A stretch of 64,000 nt of DNA from Paramarasmius palmivorus (GCA_037176845.1 JAYKXP010000007.1:124001-188000); one strand, 5' to 3'; counted from the stretch's first letter, positions 25,872-39,078 are shown. The notes: generated by a model from the sequence alone, not told the origin. Numbers and translations are program-made.

Positions 25872-28604
25872 CCATGGCGCGCTCCCAACCCCTTTATGAA
25901 GGCGACTCAGATCCCGGAACAGAGCCAGATACCCCAAAGCCACAGCGTACAAAGATTCGGAAACGAATGAGTGAAGCTCATTTTCAAGACCAGGATGCCA
26001 GTTTTGCTTCAGATTCAGGGGCACGCGCTCAGAGGTCTGTCGACATTAACGACGATGCGGCCGAGAAAAGGAGACGAAGAAAGAGCACCAGGATAACGGT
26101 TATAGACCATCCAGGGCCGGAGGAGGGGCAGGAGCAGGCAGAATCATCTCGAGCTGTCAGGCAAAAGCAGCAGCTAACGACAGTCACTCCTCCAACTGTG
26201 ATCAATGTGGATGAAAACGTTCTCAACAATTATGAAAATTGGATGAAAGTAGCGACGGACAATGTACGCGGCAAGCTTATTTTGCTGTTTTCGTTACTTA
26301 CCTGCGATCCTAGAAAATCACTGCTGCCAATGCATGGACCTTTGCGTTGATCGACTACTTCCACGATATGTCTTTGCTCCGTAACAACGACGACAACTCC
26401 ATCAACTTTCAACGTGCTTCGTGTACGCTAGACGGCTGTGTCAAGATCTGGACTAGCAGAGTTGACAGTGTTGGTACCGAGACGGCCAAGCTAGCCAGTA
26501 ACCTTGCATCTGGCGGTATTGGCAGCGACGACGAAGATGACGACGCTGGTTCAGATAATCAGGATGAGGATCATGTCAGGGAAAGGAAGAAGAAGAGCAC
26601 TCGGTCTGTCGCGACACTTGCCAAAGACCCATCGCAACTTCGCGCCAAAAAGTTGGATTTGGAGTTCAGCGTCGACCCGCTTTTCCGCAAGACATGTGCC
26701 GATTTCGACGAAGGTGGTGCTCAGGGGCTTTTGATGAACCATCTGAGCCTGGGAGTTGGACAGGATGGGAGCCTCAGGGTAGTATTCGATGCCAGTGATT
26801 CTATCAGTAAAATGGAAGAAGAGGAGGATGTGGAGGAGCCCGAAGATTTGATCGACTTGACTGAGCTGCGAAGTAGGTGGTCTCAATTTTAGTTGGGTTT
26901 AGGTCTAATTATTGCTTAGATACCTTTTTACCCAACCTCGATGACTTGGAATCGAAGGCGATTTCTCACTCCTTGGAAGACTTCTCCTTTTCTCAAAGCG
27001 CTTCCTCGCTTGACGAGACCACATTCTTCCAGGACAATACCAATGACGATGACGACGATGGTGGCGATTTCGGTGCTGGTTATGATATGACAGGTGGAGA
27101 CGCCCAGGACTTTTTCGCTGGCGACGACGCTGTCAACAGCGATTTCACTGGTGGTGATATGATGGGTGCGGGAGACTACGGAGATGTCCCGCAAGGCGAC
27201 TTTAATCAGGCTGGAGAGGGAGCTGGAGGTTACGTTGCCTTTGATCCTCGCAGCTTACCGCAAAAGAAAGACCTCGTACTCGCAATGACCGACGATCAAG
27301 ATGGAGGTATGATGGACTATTTTGACAAGACATTCCTCAAGAATTGGGCCGGTCCTGAACACTGGAAACTACGAAGACCCCTCACCAAGAGTGAGTATAT
27401 TAACATTGGGTCGACATTTTCATACTAAGAATCCGGTAGCGAACGTCGACTCAAATGCACCTAAAGAACCCAAGCGACGAGAAAAGAAGGAAGCGTTCAA
27501 AATCGATTTCCTCTCTCCTTCCACCACCGATCCAAACCAGATTATAAAGGAATTGTTCGCTCCACCAGGCAAGGGACAGTCTATTAACCTTCCCGGAACG
27601 GCTACCACAGGCAAAAAGTCTAAACGCAAAGTAAAGGAGAAAAGGAGCAATCACACTCTTCCAGATGATATGCACTTCTCTAGTGAACAGCTCGTTAGCT
27701 TGTTCTTGAAACCTAAATTTAAGGTAATTGGCCGATATTCAGCTATTGCCTCAATGTCCCAGAGGCTCATCGTTCCATAGTTGCAGATGCGGAATAGCAA
27801 AGGCTTCGGTAGAGGTCACGGTGAGGGGGGAGTGGATGAAGATTTCTGGGCCCAGGCTGCTGAACAAGCAGCCGAAAGAGACAGAGATCCAGACGAAAGT
27901 AGGTTGCTGCTGGTCGTCCGTGATAGAGTTTGTTCTCAAACGTTTACAGCTGCCAATGGTGGACCAATTCCGTTCAATACCCAGTTCTTCAATGACGACT
28001 ACGATGACATTGGTCCTGGGTTCGATGATATCTATGATGGTACTGGTCCAGTCGATCCGGAGGATCAAGATCTGTTAGCTAGCACCCAAGGACAGTCACG
28101 ACGCGTCAGACCGGAGACTATCAAGTATTCTAAACGCTCGAAGAGGGTCGACGTGAGAAAGCTCAAAGATAATATATGGAAGGAGCTCGACATTGTGGTC
28201 CCCCCGAAGCAACCCGAAGAGGACGCGATGGTTAGTGGTGACTCTGATCATTCTTGTTCGCCCTTCTTAATAAATTCCTCCAGGACATAGATGATCGTGC
28301 CAAGGGCACTGACCCCTCTGAAGGTCGCCAATTCGACAGCGTTATCTCCAACCTTCACAAAGCTTATCCCCGGGACAAGATGGAAGATATTAGCACTAGC
28401 TACTGCTTCATTTGCTTACTTCATCTGGCCAACGAACAGGGTTTGAAGCTTGAAGGGGGGTCGCTGACCGATAGCAGCTCGAAAGCTACTCAAGTCGGAG
28501 ATTTGTGGGATTTGAAAGTGCGTGTTATCGCAAAACATGTAGTGCATGGTGCTGATTTATTCTACTAGGTGTATCGAGATCCAGAGGCGAGTGAAGTGGT
28601 TTGA
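25872..28604 (+). CDS. BRN1: Condensin subunit Brn1 / CAP-H (kleisin)
   Basis: This is the kleisin that bridges the SMC2/SMC4 heads of condensin for mitotic chromosome packing. It starts MARSQPLYEGDSDPG at 25872. The barren-domain N-terminus follows across the first intron (exons 25872-26263 and from 26314): ENVLNNYENWMKVATDN-KITAANAWTFALIDYFHDM, then INFQRASCTLDGCVKIWTSRVDSVGTETAKLASNL. Later blocks are LDLEFSVDPLFRKTCADFDEGGAQGLLMNHL, MMDYFDKTFLKNWAGPEHWKLRRP and the winged-helix C-terminus (FDSVISNLHKAYPRDKMEDISTSYCFICLLHLANEQGLKL). It ends YRDPEASEVV at 28604. Acidic Asp-rich patches lie between the conserved blocks. Eight or so introns are visible. Confidence 0.93.
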
Positions 28605-28882
28605 GCGCCGGATCTATATATCTAAGTTATGGTTTTATGTACGATGGTTCATCTTAAAGTCCTACTTTCTTGGCTCTGTGTATCATACTGTCCCATTACT
28701 ATCTGCCCTTGTTGAAACAAGACATCCATGAAGCACTTGGCATCAATCACAGGTAAGAAGAGATCCTATGAACCAAAAATTATCAGATGCAAAATATCTA
28801 CAATGTTATGTTACGTGCTCATGCTATAATACAACTTAACCAGTGATAGTGCAGAGAAGGGAGACGACCGTCCATTTCCAAG
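28605..28882. terminator. Convergent 3' ends of BRN1 and POL3
   Basis: The 278 bp between the two facing stop codons must hold both 3' ends. No individual polyadenylation signal is clear enough to call. Confidence 0.3.
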
Positions 28883-31800
28883 TTACCACATATCCGTATC
28901 GAAACGTTCCAACACCGTGTTTGCATCTTCCACGTCTTTCTGGGCCTTTTTTCTCATGTAAAAGATGGGACAATCCTTACTAGTGCATAGCACATCCTAC
29001 GAAGACCTTAATACAGAACTGGAGGGGTTTTTGTGTAACGTACCTGATGCAGAGAACCTTGGCATCTCTGACATTGCGTCCATAGCCGAGAGAACCGCAC
29101 TTGTAGTTCAGATGCTTGTGTGACCTGCTTCTGGTATAGTTCGGGTAACCGAGGTCTACAATTGTTACAAACGGCGCCGTCCTCTGGGTCAAATTGAGCA
29201 TTCAGCAAAAGGGTAGTAGACGGCCAGCACGCACTGTTGAGACTATTGTTGGCTCGGAGAGGTGTTTTGCAACCAAGACATATAATGGTCTTTACAGCAA
29301 ATTTCATCAGACCACCCACGGTCGGGGTCGCTATCTGAATTGTTCTTGTGTGATCACCCGATACTGCGACGAGATTAGCAAAGTCTTCCGAATCTGCTAA
29401 TGAACACTCACGAAGTGCAGATGATTTGTCGCCTAATATAGGCTCGAAGATTCGCATCAAGGGTTTAGAAAGTTGGTTATCCAAATAGTATCGGGTGTCG
29501 ATGGGTATATTGTTCTCAAGCACAAAAAGGGGATCTTCTGATTTCTCATAGGCAGCGGCGCCTGTGAGGTATGGTTTTCATCATTGCATGCCATATGAAA
29601 GCAAAAGTGGTACTGACCTTTGATACCCTTCACAATTACATAGGCAACGCGGTCACCTAGAGCGGGTGCCGAACCAGCATCACGCTGTCTCATGCGTTCA
29701 GCGAGCTCGACATGCGCCTGTTTGGCAGCGTAATCTAATGAATACGATATTCATTCTCAGAAAAGCGCGGTCAACTCCATTGAAAAGAAGAACTGACCTG
29801 CTTTCGCCAACGCCTTTGTGATGACTAGTTGCGACATATCAATCTTATTCTGCAGTAGATCCGCAATTGTCTGCTTCACATAGCTTCAATGGGAAAGTTA
29901 GCACATGTATAAGACGTGCAAAGGCAGAAAGACTCACTCCTCCGCAGCTCGCACATCCCGGTCGATCAACATCTTATGTAAGCATGTTTCGATGACGGTT
30001 GACACTAGACGACAGTTATCCCTACGAACAGTCTACCCATATTGAAAGCATGAGAAAAGGCTTTGGTACTTTCGAGAAGACGCACCTCGATACCCTTGGT
30101 ATCCATCTTGTCATATTTCTCGGGTCGAGTCCAGTAGAGACCCGCGTAACGTTTCTTGTTGATCAGAAGATATGGGTAGTAAACCTTCTCAAACTCCAAC
30201 TTGATCGGTTTAACAAATTTGGCGGTCACAAAATCAGCAGCTTGGCTTCCCATAGCCATGACCGCTTGCAGGTCATTTGGTCCAAATCGTACCATGACTG
30301 AATCAGTGTCACCGTAGATGACCGTGGCATCGTGGGCATGGCCATTTGCAATGCTATATTCCGCCTCCACTTCCTGTGAATCGTGAGGTAAGACCTTTTG
30401 TATTAGACAGTAAGCGTTGAATGACACTAACTTGTTTGGTTTTTTCAATCATTTGTCGACCATAAGCGGTGACGCTTGATGAGATAGCCAGACACGGGAG
30501 TTTCCCGATAGTCGCACCGGTGAATCCATAGACAGAGTTCGCACTTATCTGCAAATAAGGAATCAGTATGGTGGGTAGTGTGGGAGTGCGAATTATTCAC
30601 TTTCAAGGCGAGCTGACGTCCGTCCAGCACGGCACGTTTGAATGGGTCCGTCTCCTTTTTCAGATCAGCCTTGGCTCGTTTGCGGGCAGCTATGAGATCT
30701 TCCAAAACAGCCGGTAGAAGGCCTTTCCTCTTTGCCGTGGTGACAAAATGATCTTCAGCAAGGTGTGAATACTTTCTGCTTTGAAATGATTAAGAACGAA
30801 CCATTATTTGGGGTTTGAATATAATCAACATCCTTAGTCAGTCCCAGACGCTCTATGGTCCCTTTGTCGACAAGAGTCGTGTAGCATAGATTATGCGCCA
30901 TCATAATTGAGGGATACAACGAGCTGAAATCGAGGGTGGCAATAGGGACATCATAGTAACCCTTTCTGGGTTCAATCACAGTTGCACCCTCGTACTGTTC
31001 GTCGGAACCTGGACGGCATTAATACCATGAACGTCACAATTATTGTATTGGCTCACCTTCGCCCTTAAGAGCTGGAACTAGATATCCTTCTTCATACGCC
31101 CTGCGTAGAAGCTGTGATAACACTTTGATCGACTGTCCTCGAGCGAGAAGAAAGTTGAAAGGGACGCCTGTTACTCTGGCCATTTCAATATAATTGACGA
31201 AGCACATCAATTTATCCATCAGACGTTGAGGGAGGTATGCATCCTGACAGAACCAACTCAATGAACAAGACACAAGCAGGTAAGCGACGGGCTTACCTTC
31301 AAACAGTACACAGCGAGACGGCGTCGCGATTCCGGAGTACCATTTTGCAGTGTCGTAATCACAGAATGGTGGACATCCTCTTTTTGTTCCCCTAAGAACT
31401 GGGCACAAACGGAATTAAGAGAATAACTCCGTAGTTTATGTTCTCTTTGCATGAACTGTAGGATGTCCAGTTGTAGACGCCCATCTAGCACCGTTTCCTT
31501 TGAGTCTCGTTGTCCATAGGCTTTTGATGAGAAATGGGTGTCCTTGACTCTCGTTTGCTGACCTGCAAGTAATGCATGCAGGTTAATGTGCATGTCGAAC
31601 AAGGGGAAACTATCGTACCTCGTAGACGCCCTAAGTACGGGAATTCTTTAACCTTCAGTGCTTGCGCGCGCTCCATCAGGTAAGGGAAATCGAAGTTGGC
31701 AATGTTGTACCCGATCACAACATCAGGATCCACCTCCCCGATGAATTTGGTCCACGAGAGAAGCATCTTGGCTTCATCTTCAAAAGAAATGACTTGTGAG

Positions 31801-33304
31801 CCGACTATGTGGGAACAAGTGTTAAGGGTGAACACATTTCGAACGAAAGGCTGCGATTCTCCTGAAAAATGCTTAAGAACACCACAGTCACAGCATATTT
31901 GAAGTGGGCAAAATACCTTGTCGCGTCACCATGTTCGCGATTTGAATAACAGGATCCTTAGAAGGCTCTGGAAAGATACCCTTTCGGCCGGCGCATTCAA
32001 TATCAAAGCTGAGAATACGAAGTGGTGCAATCTTCGACCATTCGCCATCTGTAGGATGTGAAATAAAATCATTCCATCTGAAACAAAGTCAGCAATAACC
32101 AAGTCCCACAAAACATAACTACTCGCTTCATATCGATCTCAATTTGGCAGTGCGATCTTCTTTTCTCGGTAGGGGTAAGTTTGTATTTCCCAGCAGGTAC
32201 CTCAATCCAGTTCATTCCGACGACCTAAAATTCTCTTTAATGAGATCGACACGTTCCCTTGTGGACAACACACCTTCGTATCGATCATGAACCTGAGGAT
32301 ATAAGGGATGTTGCTTTCAAAAGTTGGGTATGGCTCGCCCACTTGTCGCCCTGAGAAGGCATCCCTGAAGTGGCATTCACTTCGTTCGAAGAGGCGTAGA
32401 GAGAGAGTAGATGTCAGTACATTTCCCCGGAGGTCGTAAAGACAAGCACTTATCTCGCACTTTCGGCACAAATCTGGGATCTATGAGCGAAATTTTGATG
32501 AAGGGAACAGCGGCGTCTCCTTTATAGCCCCATAATGTGCGCCTCTTGACAATTTCTACGGACTTCACAGCATGGTCGACAGTTTGAGACTAAAGAAGTA
32601 TTGGTTGGAGGGTGGTCAACAGGAAACGAAGTTCAAAACTGACGTTGAGATACTGGCGAAACTCTTCGAGGTCTTCCTCTTGGAGTGCACGAGGCTGGGG
32701 TACATAGAAGTACGGCAAGAAATCATGAATGAGAGCGAGAACACTGTGACCAGACTGGGGAATGTGCTCAGAGCCTTGCTAAAAATGACGACATTGTATT
32801 CACCTCTGTTACACCATACATCCGGAGCAAAGGTCGATTGAATTCGGTACAGGGTTCTACCTCGATTTGTTGAAACACTTGAGGGTTTACAAGTCATCAA
32901 TGCTGTACTTTGCGCAGAGAACTAGGCTCACCAAGAGTATCTCTCTTCTCGTCGATTGGGGAAAGACGGGGTCTCGACCAGCAATTAGCACCTCCTTCGG
33001 CCTCTGGGCGGAGCATGAGTGATCATCGAGCGCGAGTTACAGGAGTAGGCAACGCACCGGGTTTCTCCCCACTTTCTTCTTTGAGCTTCTCCAGCACGCT
33101 TGCAAATGAAGACTGAGATTGAGATCCTTGAGAACCAAAAGAAGCTCCTTCCAACTTGCGCTTTTTGGTGGCAGGCTGAGTCTCTGTGTCAGGTTTCGTT
33201 CTAATATGATATGGTCAAATTTTCGTGTCCAACGCGAAGGGAATATAAAACCTTTTGTTTGACTGTTGCATATTTGCCTTTGAGGAAGTGAGAGGGCCTG
33301 GCAT
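28883..33304 (-). CDS. POL3: DNA polymerase delta catalytic subunit
   Basis: This is the family-B replicative polymerase of the lagging strand, with 3'-5' proofreading. It begins [18 protein letters not shown] at 33304. Exonuclease motifs are present: [10 protein letters not shown] (Exo I, near 31980), [13 protein letters not shown] (Exo II, near 31690) and [12 protein letters not shown] (Exo III, split by an intron near 31260-31310). Polymerase motifs are [17 protein letters not shown] (A, near 30910), [17 protein letters not shown] (B, near 30520) and [12 protein letters not shown] (C, near 30300), with the catalytic aspartates in place. The C-terminus has two cysteine modules, the first CLGCKTPLR...CNNC and the second CQRCQGS..., the latter being the iron-sulfur site in this family. 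It ends LERFDTDMW at 28883. More than a dozen introns interrupt it. Confidence 0.95.
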
Positions 33305-33344
33305 CCTGGCAGACAAGATGACACGAATCGTAGATGGTGAGGGA

Positions 33345-33350
33345 ACGCGT
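33345..33350. promoter_or_regulatory. Candidate MluI cell-cycle box upstream of POL3
   Basis: ACGCGT lies 41 bp before the POL3 start codon in the 179 bp divergent region shared with BFR2. In yeast, POL3 is an MBF target through this hexamer. The same hexamer also occurs by other genes in the window, so support is weak. Confidence 0.3.
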
Positions 33351-33483
33351 AAAGGCGAGAGAGCGTGATGACACGCGATGTCACAGTGACACAGTTTTCA
33401 GAATTTTCTCACGTTCTCAACGCCGAAAAATTCTTGAGCGCTTATGCTCGAGCTCTGTACTTGCATTCTAACAGAAAATTGTC

Positions 33484-35292
33484 ATGGTCCAGCGTGCGTT
33501 CGCCTCCTTTGACTCTCTTGTTAGCAAGAACTCAGTAATTTTCACACAGGTCTCTCTCTCGCGCAACAGATCGCTCAACTGGATACTCCAGCGCCAGGTA
33601 GAGTACATAAATCTGCTCAAAACTCCGACACTTATAAGCATGAGTCAAGATATTATCGATGATGATTTCCGTGGAGATGTTCAAGATGAAAGCGACAATG
33701 AAAATATTGGGGATGGAATCGGTGCAAGGGACCATTATATAGATGTCGGGTGAGTAGCACTCAGACTCCATGTCAACACTCGCTAGACTGTTTCACAGAC
33801 CCAGCACCCTTCGCAAGATGCAAGATAACATTTCCGATCCCAAATATGATGGTGTCAAAACGAGCCGTAAAGCACTGTTAGAAGACGACTTTTCTGAGGG
33901 AACAGAGGACGTCGAGGGTGAGGACGAGGAGGACGAAGGTAGTGACGAGCAAGGGCTCCATTATGGCAATGGAAAACTAGACAGTGATGAAGACGAACCA
34001 TCAGAGTCAGAAGATGAAGGAGAAGGATCTGGACACGAAAAAGTAGATGTCCACACAGTCCCAGAACCGAATACTTTGAGCGCTACGCTCAGGGAAAAGC
34101 GTGACGAGGACCGGAGGAAAGGAGCAGCGGTTTCTAGGCAAATTGTACGCCTTTCTACTGTTTCCCACAAAAAAACCGACTAAATCTCCACTTCAGAGCA
34201 TCTGGGACACCTTGTTGGACGCGCGGATAAGGCTACAAAAGTCTGCCATTGCTGCAAATCGACTTCCAGTGACGACATTTCCCAATAGCCAATAGTCGGC
34301 TGCTGACATTTTCACAGGCATCTCAGTGGCGAACATTCTCAGAATCGTCTCAGTGCGAAGAATCTCTAAAACGTGTACTTGCAGAAGCCAATCTTCTCTC
34401 CGAGGAACTCGAATCCCTCCAAGAGGTATCACGTTTAATCATACACGATTATCAACAGTTTCCTGACTCTTTCACAGAGATTGGCGTCCAGGGAATTACC
34501 ACCGCCTCAAAAGAGACGTCGCACCGACAATGATTCTATACCCCAGTATACAGAATGTCTGATAGAAGCTAGCCACTCTGCTTCGTCGCTCGAAAACTCG
34601 TGAGCATCATATTCCTTCCTAGCGATATTCTTCGATAATATCCTTCAGATATCATCCCTTTGTGATACAAACACTCGACAAATGGTCTTCCAAGATTCAA
34701 GCCGTTGCGCCCTCGGTTCTTCTTCCTGCTAACCGAAATGCCTTCTCCAAGGATCGACAACAAATTAAAGGGGCAGTACAGCTCATCGACGAACATCTCC
34801 TGGACCAAACTAAACTTTTGTCGAGGACTCGTGTTTGGCGCGGAAAAGGCGGACGTTTCAATGTACCATTGAACAACGAAGGCGACCAGGACACGGAGAT
34901 ATTTGACGACACAGATTTTTATCAGCAGCTGCTGAGAGATGTAATAGATTCTCGAGATCCGTCTGGGGCTACAGACTGGATGATCGCGCAAAAGGAACGG
35001 AAAGCAAAGAAGAAGGTAGATACCAAGGCGAGCAAGGGAAGGAAACTCAGGCAAGTCGGGACCATTCATAGCTTTACACAGTTGCTCATCCTACATCAGA
35101 TACGAGGTTCATGAAAAACTGCGGAATTTCATGGTTCCCATCACTGTCCGAGGCACCTGGCATGATGAACAAATCGACGAGCTATTCGCATCCGTGCTTG
35201 GGAAAGGTTTTGAAGTACAAAGTCAGGAAGGAGTCTCTGAGGCAGTGATCTCGAAATCTGGGAAGATGGAAGGACTCAGACTATTTGGATAA
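33484..35292 (+). CDS. BFR2: Bfr2 / AATF small-subunit processome protein
   Basis: This nucleolar protein works in early 18S rRNA processing. Nine coding exons join to exactly 466 residues: 33484-33493, 33550-33597, 33650-33749, 33799-34144, 34197-34268, 34318-34425, 34478-34599, 34649-35050 and 35100-35292. The start MVQRLSLAQQIAQLDTPAPD is spread over three exons, the first only 10 nt. A long acidic region (SEDEGEGS-type) is followed by SIWDTLLDARIRLQK, the conserved AATF core. The C-terminal TRAUB domain reads IFDDTDFYQQLLRDVID, KAKKKVDTKASKGRKLRYEVHEKLRNFMVPI and LFASVLGK. The last intron has GC instead of GT at its 5' end. The start is divergent from POL3. Confidence 0.92.
35051..35099 (+). 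other. GC-AG intron in BFR2
   Basis: The exon ends CTCAG and the intron starts GCAAGT, then ends CATCAG before TACGAGG. Only this junction restores KLR-YEVHEKLRNF, a strongly conserved block. GC-AG introns normally keep a perfect AG|GCAAGT context, as here. Confidence 0.75.
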
Positions 35293-35462
35293 CCTTGCAT
35301 GTACCGTACATAGAACTCGACTATCCTGTACATATTCTAGGGGTGTGAAAATGATGCAAGCCCAAAACCGGCACTGACGCGGTCAATACGGCAAACCTCA
35401 AGCTGTACCAACAGCCAAGGTTATAGCTCTTCCTCATCCCTCGTTGTTCTATTCTCATATCT

Positions 35463-37562
35463 ATGGACGGACTCGAAGACGAAAATCCTTTCGAAACGCA
35501 TTCTTCTGAAGCCTCATCTACTGCACAAATCGACGTATCCGAACCCTCTTCACCGCCTCTCAACACAGCTCGTCAATTGTCGTCACCACAGTCTCCCAAC
35601 AGACCCTTTCCCTCTACGGGATCTCACCAACAACCACAAACTGCGTACAAGACCGAATTCTGTTGTGGTCGAGATAGGTTCTTACACTCAGGAGAGGATA
35701 TCGAAATTCTGGTATATTTCGCAAGAAGTGCTGTTTTCAAAGTGGCTGACAAGCCTCTCTGTAGATAGTAGATGCCCTCAAGACCACCGCAGGCTCCACC
35801 TCTCCTTATATCACGTATGTTATACAGACTGGGGTACGTTGTCAGGGACCACAACGCAGCCTCACTCGCTAACCACGATAACGTCTCAAGAATGCGCAAG
35901 CAAACCATCGATATTCCGAGTTCGAGTCTTTGAGATTGAACCTAGTGAAATTATACCCGACCTTAATCATTCCTCCCATTCCATCCAAACAGACTATCGG
36001 AGACTATGCTGTTAAACAAACGAAAGCCAAGGAGGATGCTGCAATGATAGCTAGGCGCAAGCGGATGCTTCAAACATTTCTCAATCGACTTGCAAGACAC
36101 CCAATTCTCTCGAATGAGCATGTTTTTCATCGCTTTTTGGATGGAGAGGTTTCATGGGTAAGCAAACCGTTGTTCTCTGTCACGTCTAGACTAATGAAAC
36201 TTGCCTTAGAACGAGGTCTTGAATTCGCCTCCTATTACGCTTCTACCTAAGAACATCTTGAAAGCACCTTCACACAATCCTACGGACCAAGATACCTCCC
36301 CTGCTTACGCTGCTTTGCCCAACCCCTCCGCCGCGCACCCGTTGAGAAACCCGGATCAACGTTTTCATGATTCGGAGGCGTTCACAAACAAATTCGCTGT
36401 CCATCTTAGCGGGCCCATGGAAAAGGTCACGCGGCGTACTGTCAAGCGTTGGTCAGGTAAATGCTTTGTCGCTCTTTGTCATTCTGGATGTCTTGCTCAG
36501 CTACAATACTAGATTACGCTCAGGACCATTCGGAATTAGGCGCTGCCTTGAACGGGTTCAGCCTCAATGAAAATGGACCGCTTTCAGGAGCTATCGAGAA
36601 AAGTGGCCAGGCTATTGATGCCACCTACATGTCTACTACCAAGCTCGTGAGTACTACCGTAATATTTGACCGTCCCTTCCTCACCGTAGTAAAAGCTACA
36701 AGAGTTGGAACAGAACTGGGCTGAACCTCTCCACGAATACTCCCAATTCTCGTCGATTATCAAAAAGTTGCTTGCCTACCGACACCAGAAACATGTTCAG
36801 TACGAAATGACACAGGACGCTCTCGAAGCTAAACGGGAACAATTAGAAGACCTAGAGAAGAGCGAACGGGAGGCTCGTCGACTCGAGGATGCGCTGAGCA
36901 GAAGAGGACTAAGTAGCAGCACGCCAGCACCGCTGTCACCTACCGAGAATGATGATGGAGACCCAGATGAGCACTCAGAAATGTCCGCATCGACTCTACC
37001 TCCACATCCTGGTCCAAATCCTGCGAGAAGAAGGACACGGGTTCCTGGAACAGGTTTCCTTAACGCGTTGAGTTATACATTACACGGCATGATGGATGTT
37101 GATCCAGAGACTGCGAGACGGAACGGCATATCCAAAACCAGGGAACAGATCTCCCAGGTAGACTTTCGTTTCTTATGAACCATGATGTGATGACGCTCAT
37201 TGAATCGAACAGCTGGAGGATGCGCTACATTTGGCGGCCCAAGACCTGAAGTACTCTAGCTCGACCATACAAGCAGACCTTGACCGCTTCCAGCGACAAA
37301 AGGTAGCAGATATAAGAGAGATGGCAATAAGTATGGCTCGGGCTCATCGGGATTGGTGCAAAAAGGTACCTTTTCCTGTTCTCTTTTCCTGCGAAATCTC
37401 TGACACCACTGTCAACAGAATTTGGAAGCCTGGGAGGAAGCCAAACAGGAGATCGAGAAAATACCTGATCATCCAAATCGACCACCTGCTTCAACCCAAG
37501 AATCTCCTGCCGTGCCCCCAACGACCCGGAGGGATTCGATTGTGACAACCACCGGCCGCTGA
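35463..37562 (+). CDS. SNX41: Sorting nexin of the Snx41/Atg20 group
   Basis: This PX-BAR sorting nexin is expected to work in endosomal retrieval and selective autophagy with Snx4. It starts MDGLEDENPFETHSSEASS at 35463. The PX domain spans about residues 75-230: EDIEILIVDALKTTAGSTSPYITYVI, RRYSEFESLRLNLVKLYPTLIIPPIPSKQTIGDYA and RRKRMLQTFLNRLARHPILSNEHVFHRFLDGE. The RRYSEF and IPPIPSK blocks are the phosphoinositide pocket. The BAR region has coiled-coil helices such as LLAYRHQKHVQYEMTQDALEAKREQLEDLEKSEREARRLEDAL and ADLDRFQRQKVADIREMAISMARAHRDWC. It ends DSIVTTTGR at 37562. Snx41 and Atg20 are paralogues in yeast; many filamentous fungi have one gene, so the symbol stands for the pair. Confidence 0.85.
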
Positions 37563-37966
37563 CCTCTGTCCTGTACACTCTTTACCTTCCTGATCCCTGG
37601 ACATTGAGCTTGAAATAGGGACATTGGATATTGTACTTGACTTGCTATAAATTAATGTTTGCCATTTCCCCAATTTCCCCTCGGAGTCTGCGTGAGAAGC
37701 GTGTAACAGGACAAAGATTTCGGAGCCGATATCCGGACATCCGGCATCTACATAGACACATGCATGCCTAACCTTCTTATTCCAAACGACCATTTCGCTG
37801 AACAAAACGAAGCTTGTTCATTGGTGTCTGGACATCTAACATTACTATTCCCACTGCATGCGAATGCGACAGTCCCAATTATCTATCGGAGAACATCTAA
37901 ACGCCGACTTTGCACCGATTTCTACACAACCACAAGGCATTCACTAGCACAAAGACTATTGGAGAA
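37563..37966. other. Intergenic region between two plus-strand genes
   Basis: This 404 bp stretch lies between the sorting nexin stop and the start of the kinase-like gene. No gene, repeat or clear promoter element is seen. Confidence 0.35.
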
Positions 37967-39078
37967 ATGTCCAACAAGGACGAATTGGAACACACCCTAG
38001 GCGGGAAGCAGATTGTCCTAATTCTAGTAGGCTTGATTGGCTCCGGAAAGGTGCTTATTTTGGAGCTTCGTTCGTCATTGTTGACCTTACCAGGATGTCG
38101 TCCGCATAGAGCACGTTTGCAGAAGCGTTGGAGGGACACTTTCCGAACTTTCGACGCTGTAATCAAGACGATCTTGGAAATAGAAGAGCAGTGGAAAACC
38201 TCGCACGTCAATCACTCCAAGAAGGTCTGTCCCAACCATTCATCCTCCTGCGCAACAGCTACCTACCGGTAGATTGAAGGCTTGTCAGTTTGCATCGATC
38301 GCACAAACTTCGACGCTGCGTAAGGGGAAATGTATCCACTGTTGCTGGCTTCTAAAACATACGCATGTCAGACAACGCAAGCATTGGGTCGATATAGCGC
38401 GCTTATTTCCAGGAACTCTAATATGGTACACATCTCTCCGTAACTGGGATGAATGGCTTACATAGCTAATAATGGTTCCCTCTCCAGGGTTATTGTCTTT
38501 GACACACCATACGAGGTATTTACTCGTTCATGACGACCACTATTGAATTCTAATTTCGTCACTCGGCAGGTTTGTAAGGAACGAGTACAGAACCGTAGGT
38601 GTTTTACCCTCCCCACGTCGGCTCTTCAAGGTCCATACTGAGAGGGCTGTCAGGTACTTCACATCCCACAATAAAGACCCCTGAGCAGGGCTTGTCGGTG
38701 CTCCAACGATTTGCCTCTGATTTCCAGTTGCCACAGCCGTCGGAAGGGTTTGATCGTATGATAACTTTGGACACTACACGGTATACCACACCTACATTTT
38801 CTCGCTCCGATATCGCGGGAATTCTCCAGCGTATTCTTGATTCTGCCCCGCTCAACGCAGGTAGGATGCAGCCGGTGTGGTCGCTGTATCCCAAACACCA
38901 CCAGCGCGGGTTTGGGAGAGGTCGCTTTGGCACCTTGAATATGCAACACGCTCACTCCAACCATCGCTGGTCCAGAGAAGGAGACAGAGGTACAAATAGG
39001 GCGACAGGTCGTCGCGATGCACCGACCGGTAGCTGGAGGAGGACCGGCAGCAAGCCTGACCTATCGTCGGTAGATTGA
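37967..39078 (+). CDS. P-loop polynucleotide-kinase-like protein
   Basis: This is an AAA_33/PNK-type kinase domain. It starts MSNKDELEHTLGGKQIVLILVG at 37967. The Walker A motif GLIGSGKST is split by an intron between K and S (exon 1 ends at 38050). After splicing come FAEALEGHFPNFRRCNQDDLGNRR, VCIDRTNFDAAQRKHWVDIARLFPGTLIWVIVFDTPYEVCKERVQNR and HPTIKTPEQGLSVLQRFASDFQ. The DRTN and HP(T) blocks match PNK and the kinase half of aprataxin-like proteins such as plant bHLH140. No phosphatase or HIT domain follows. Instead there is a C-terminal tail rich in Arg, Gly and His (QRGFGRGRFG...). Seven short introns are inferred. A role in nucleic-acid end repair or tRNA/RNA 5'-phosphorylation is an inference from the fold only. 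Confidence 0.75.
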
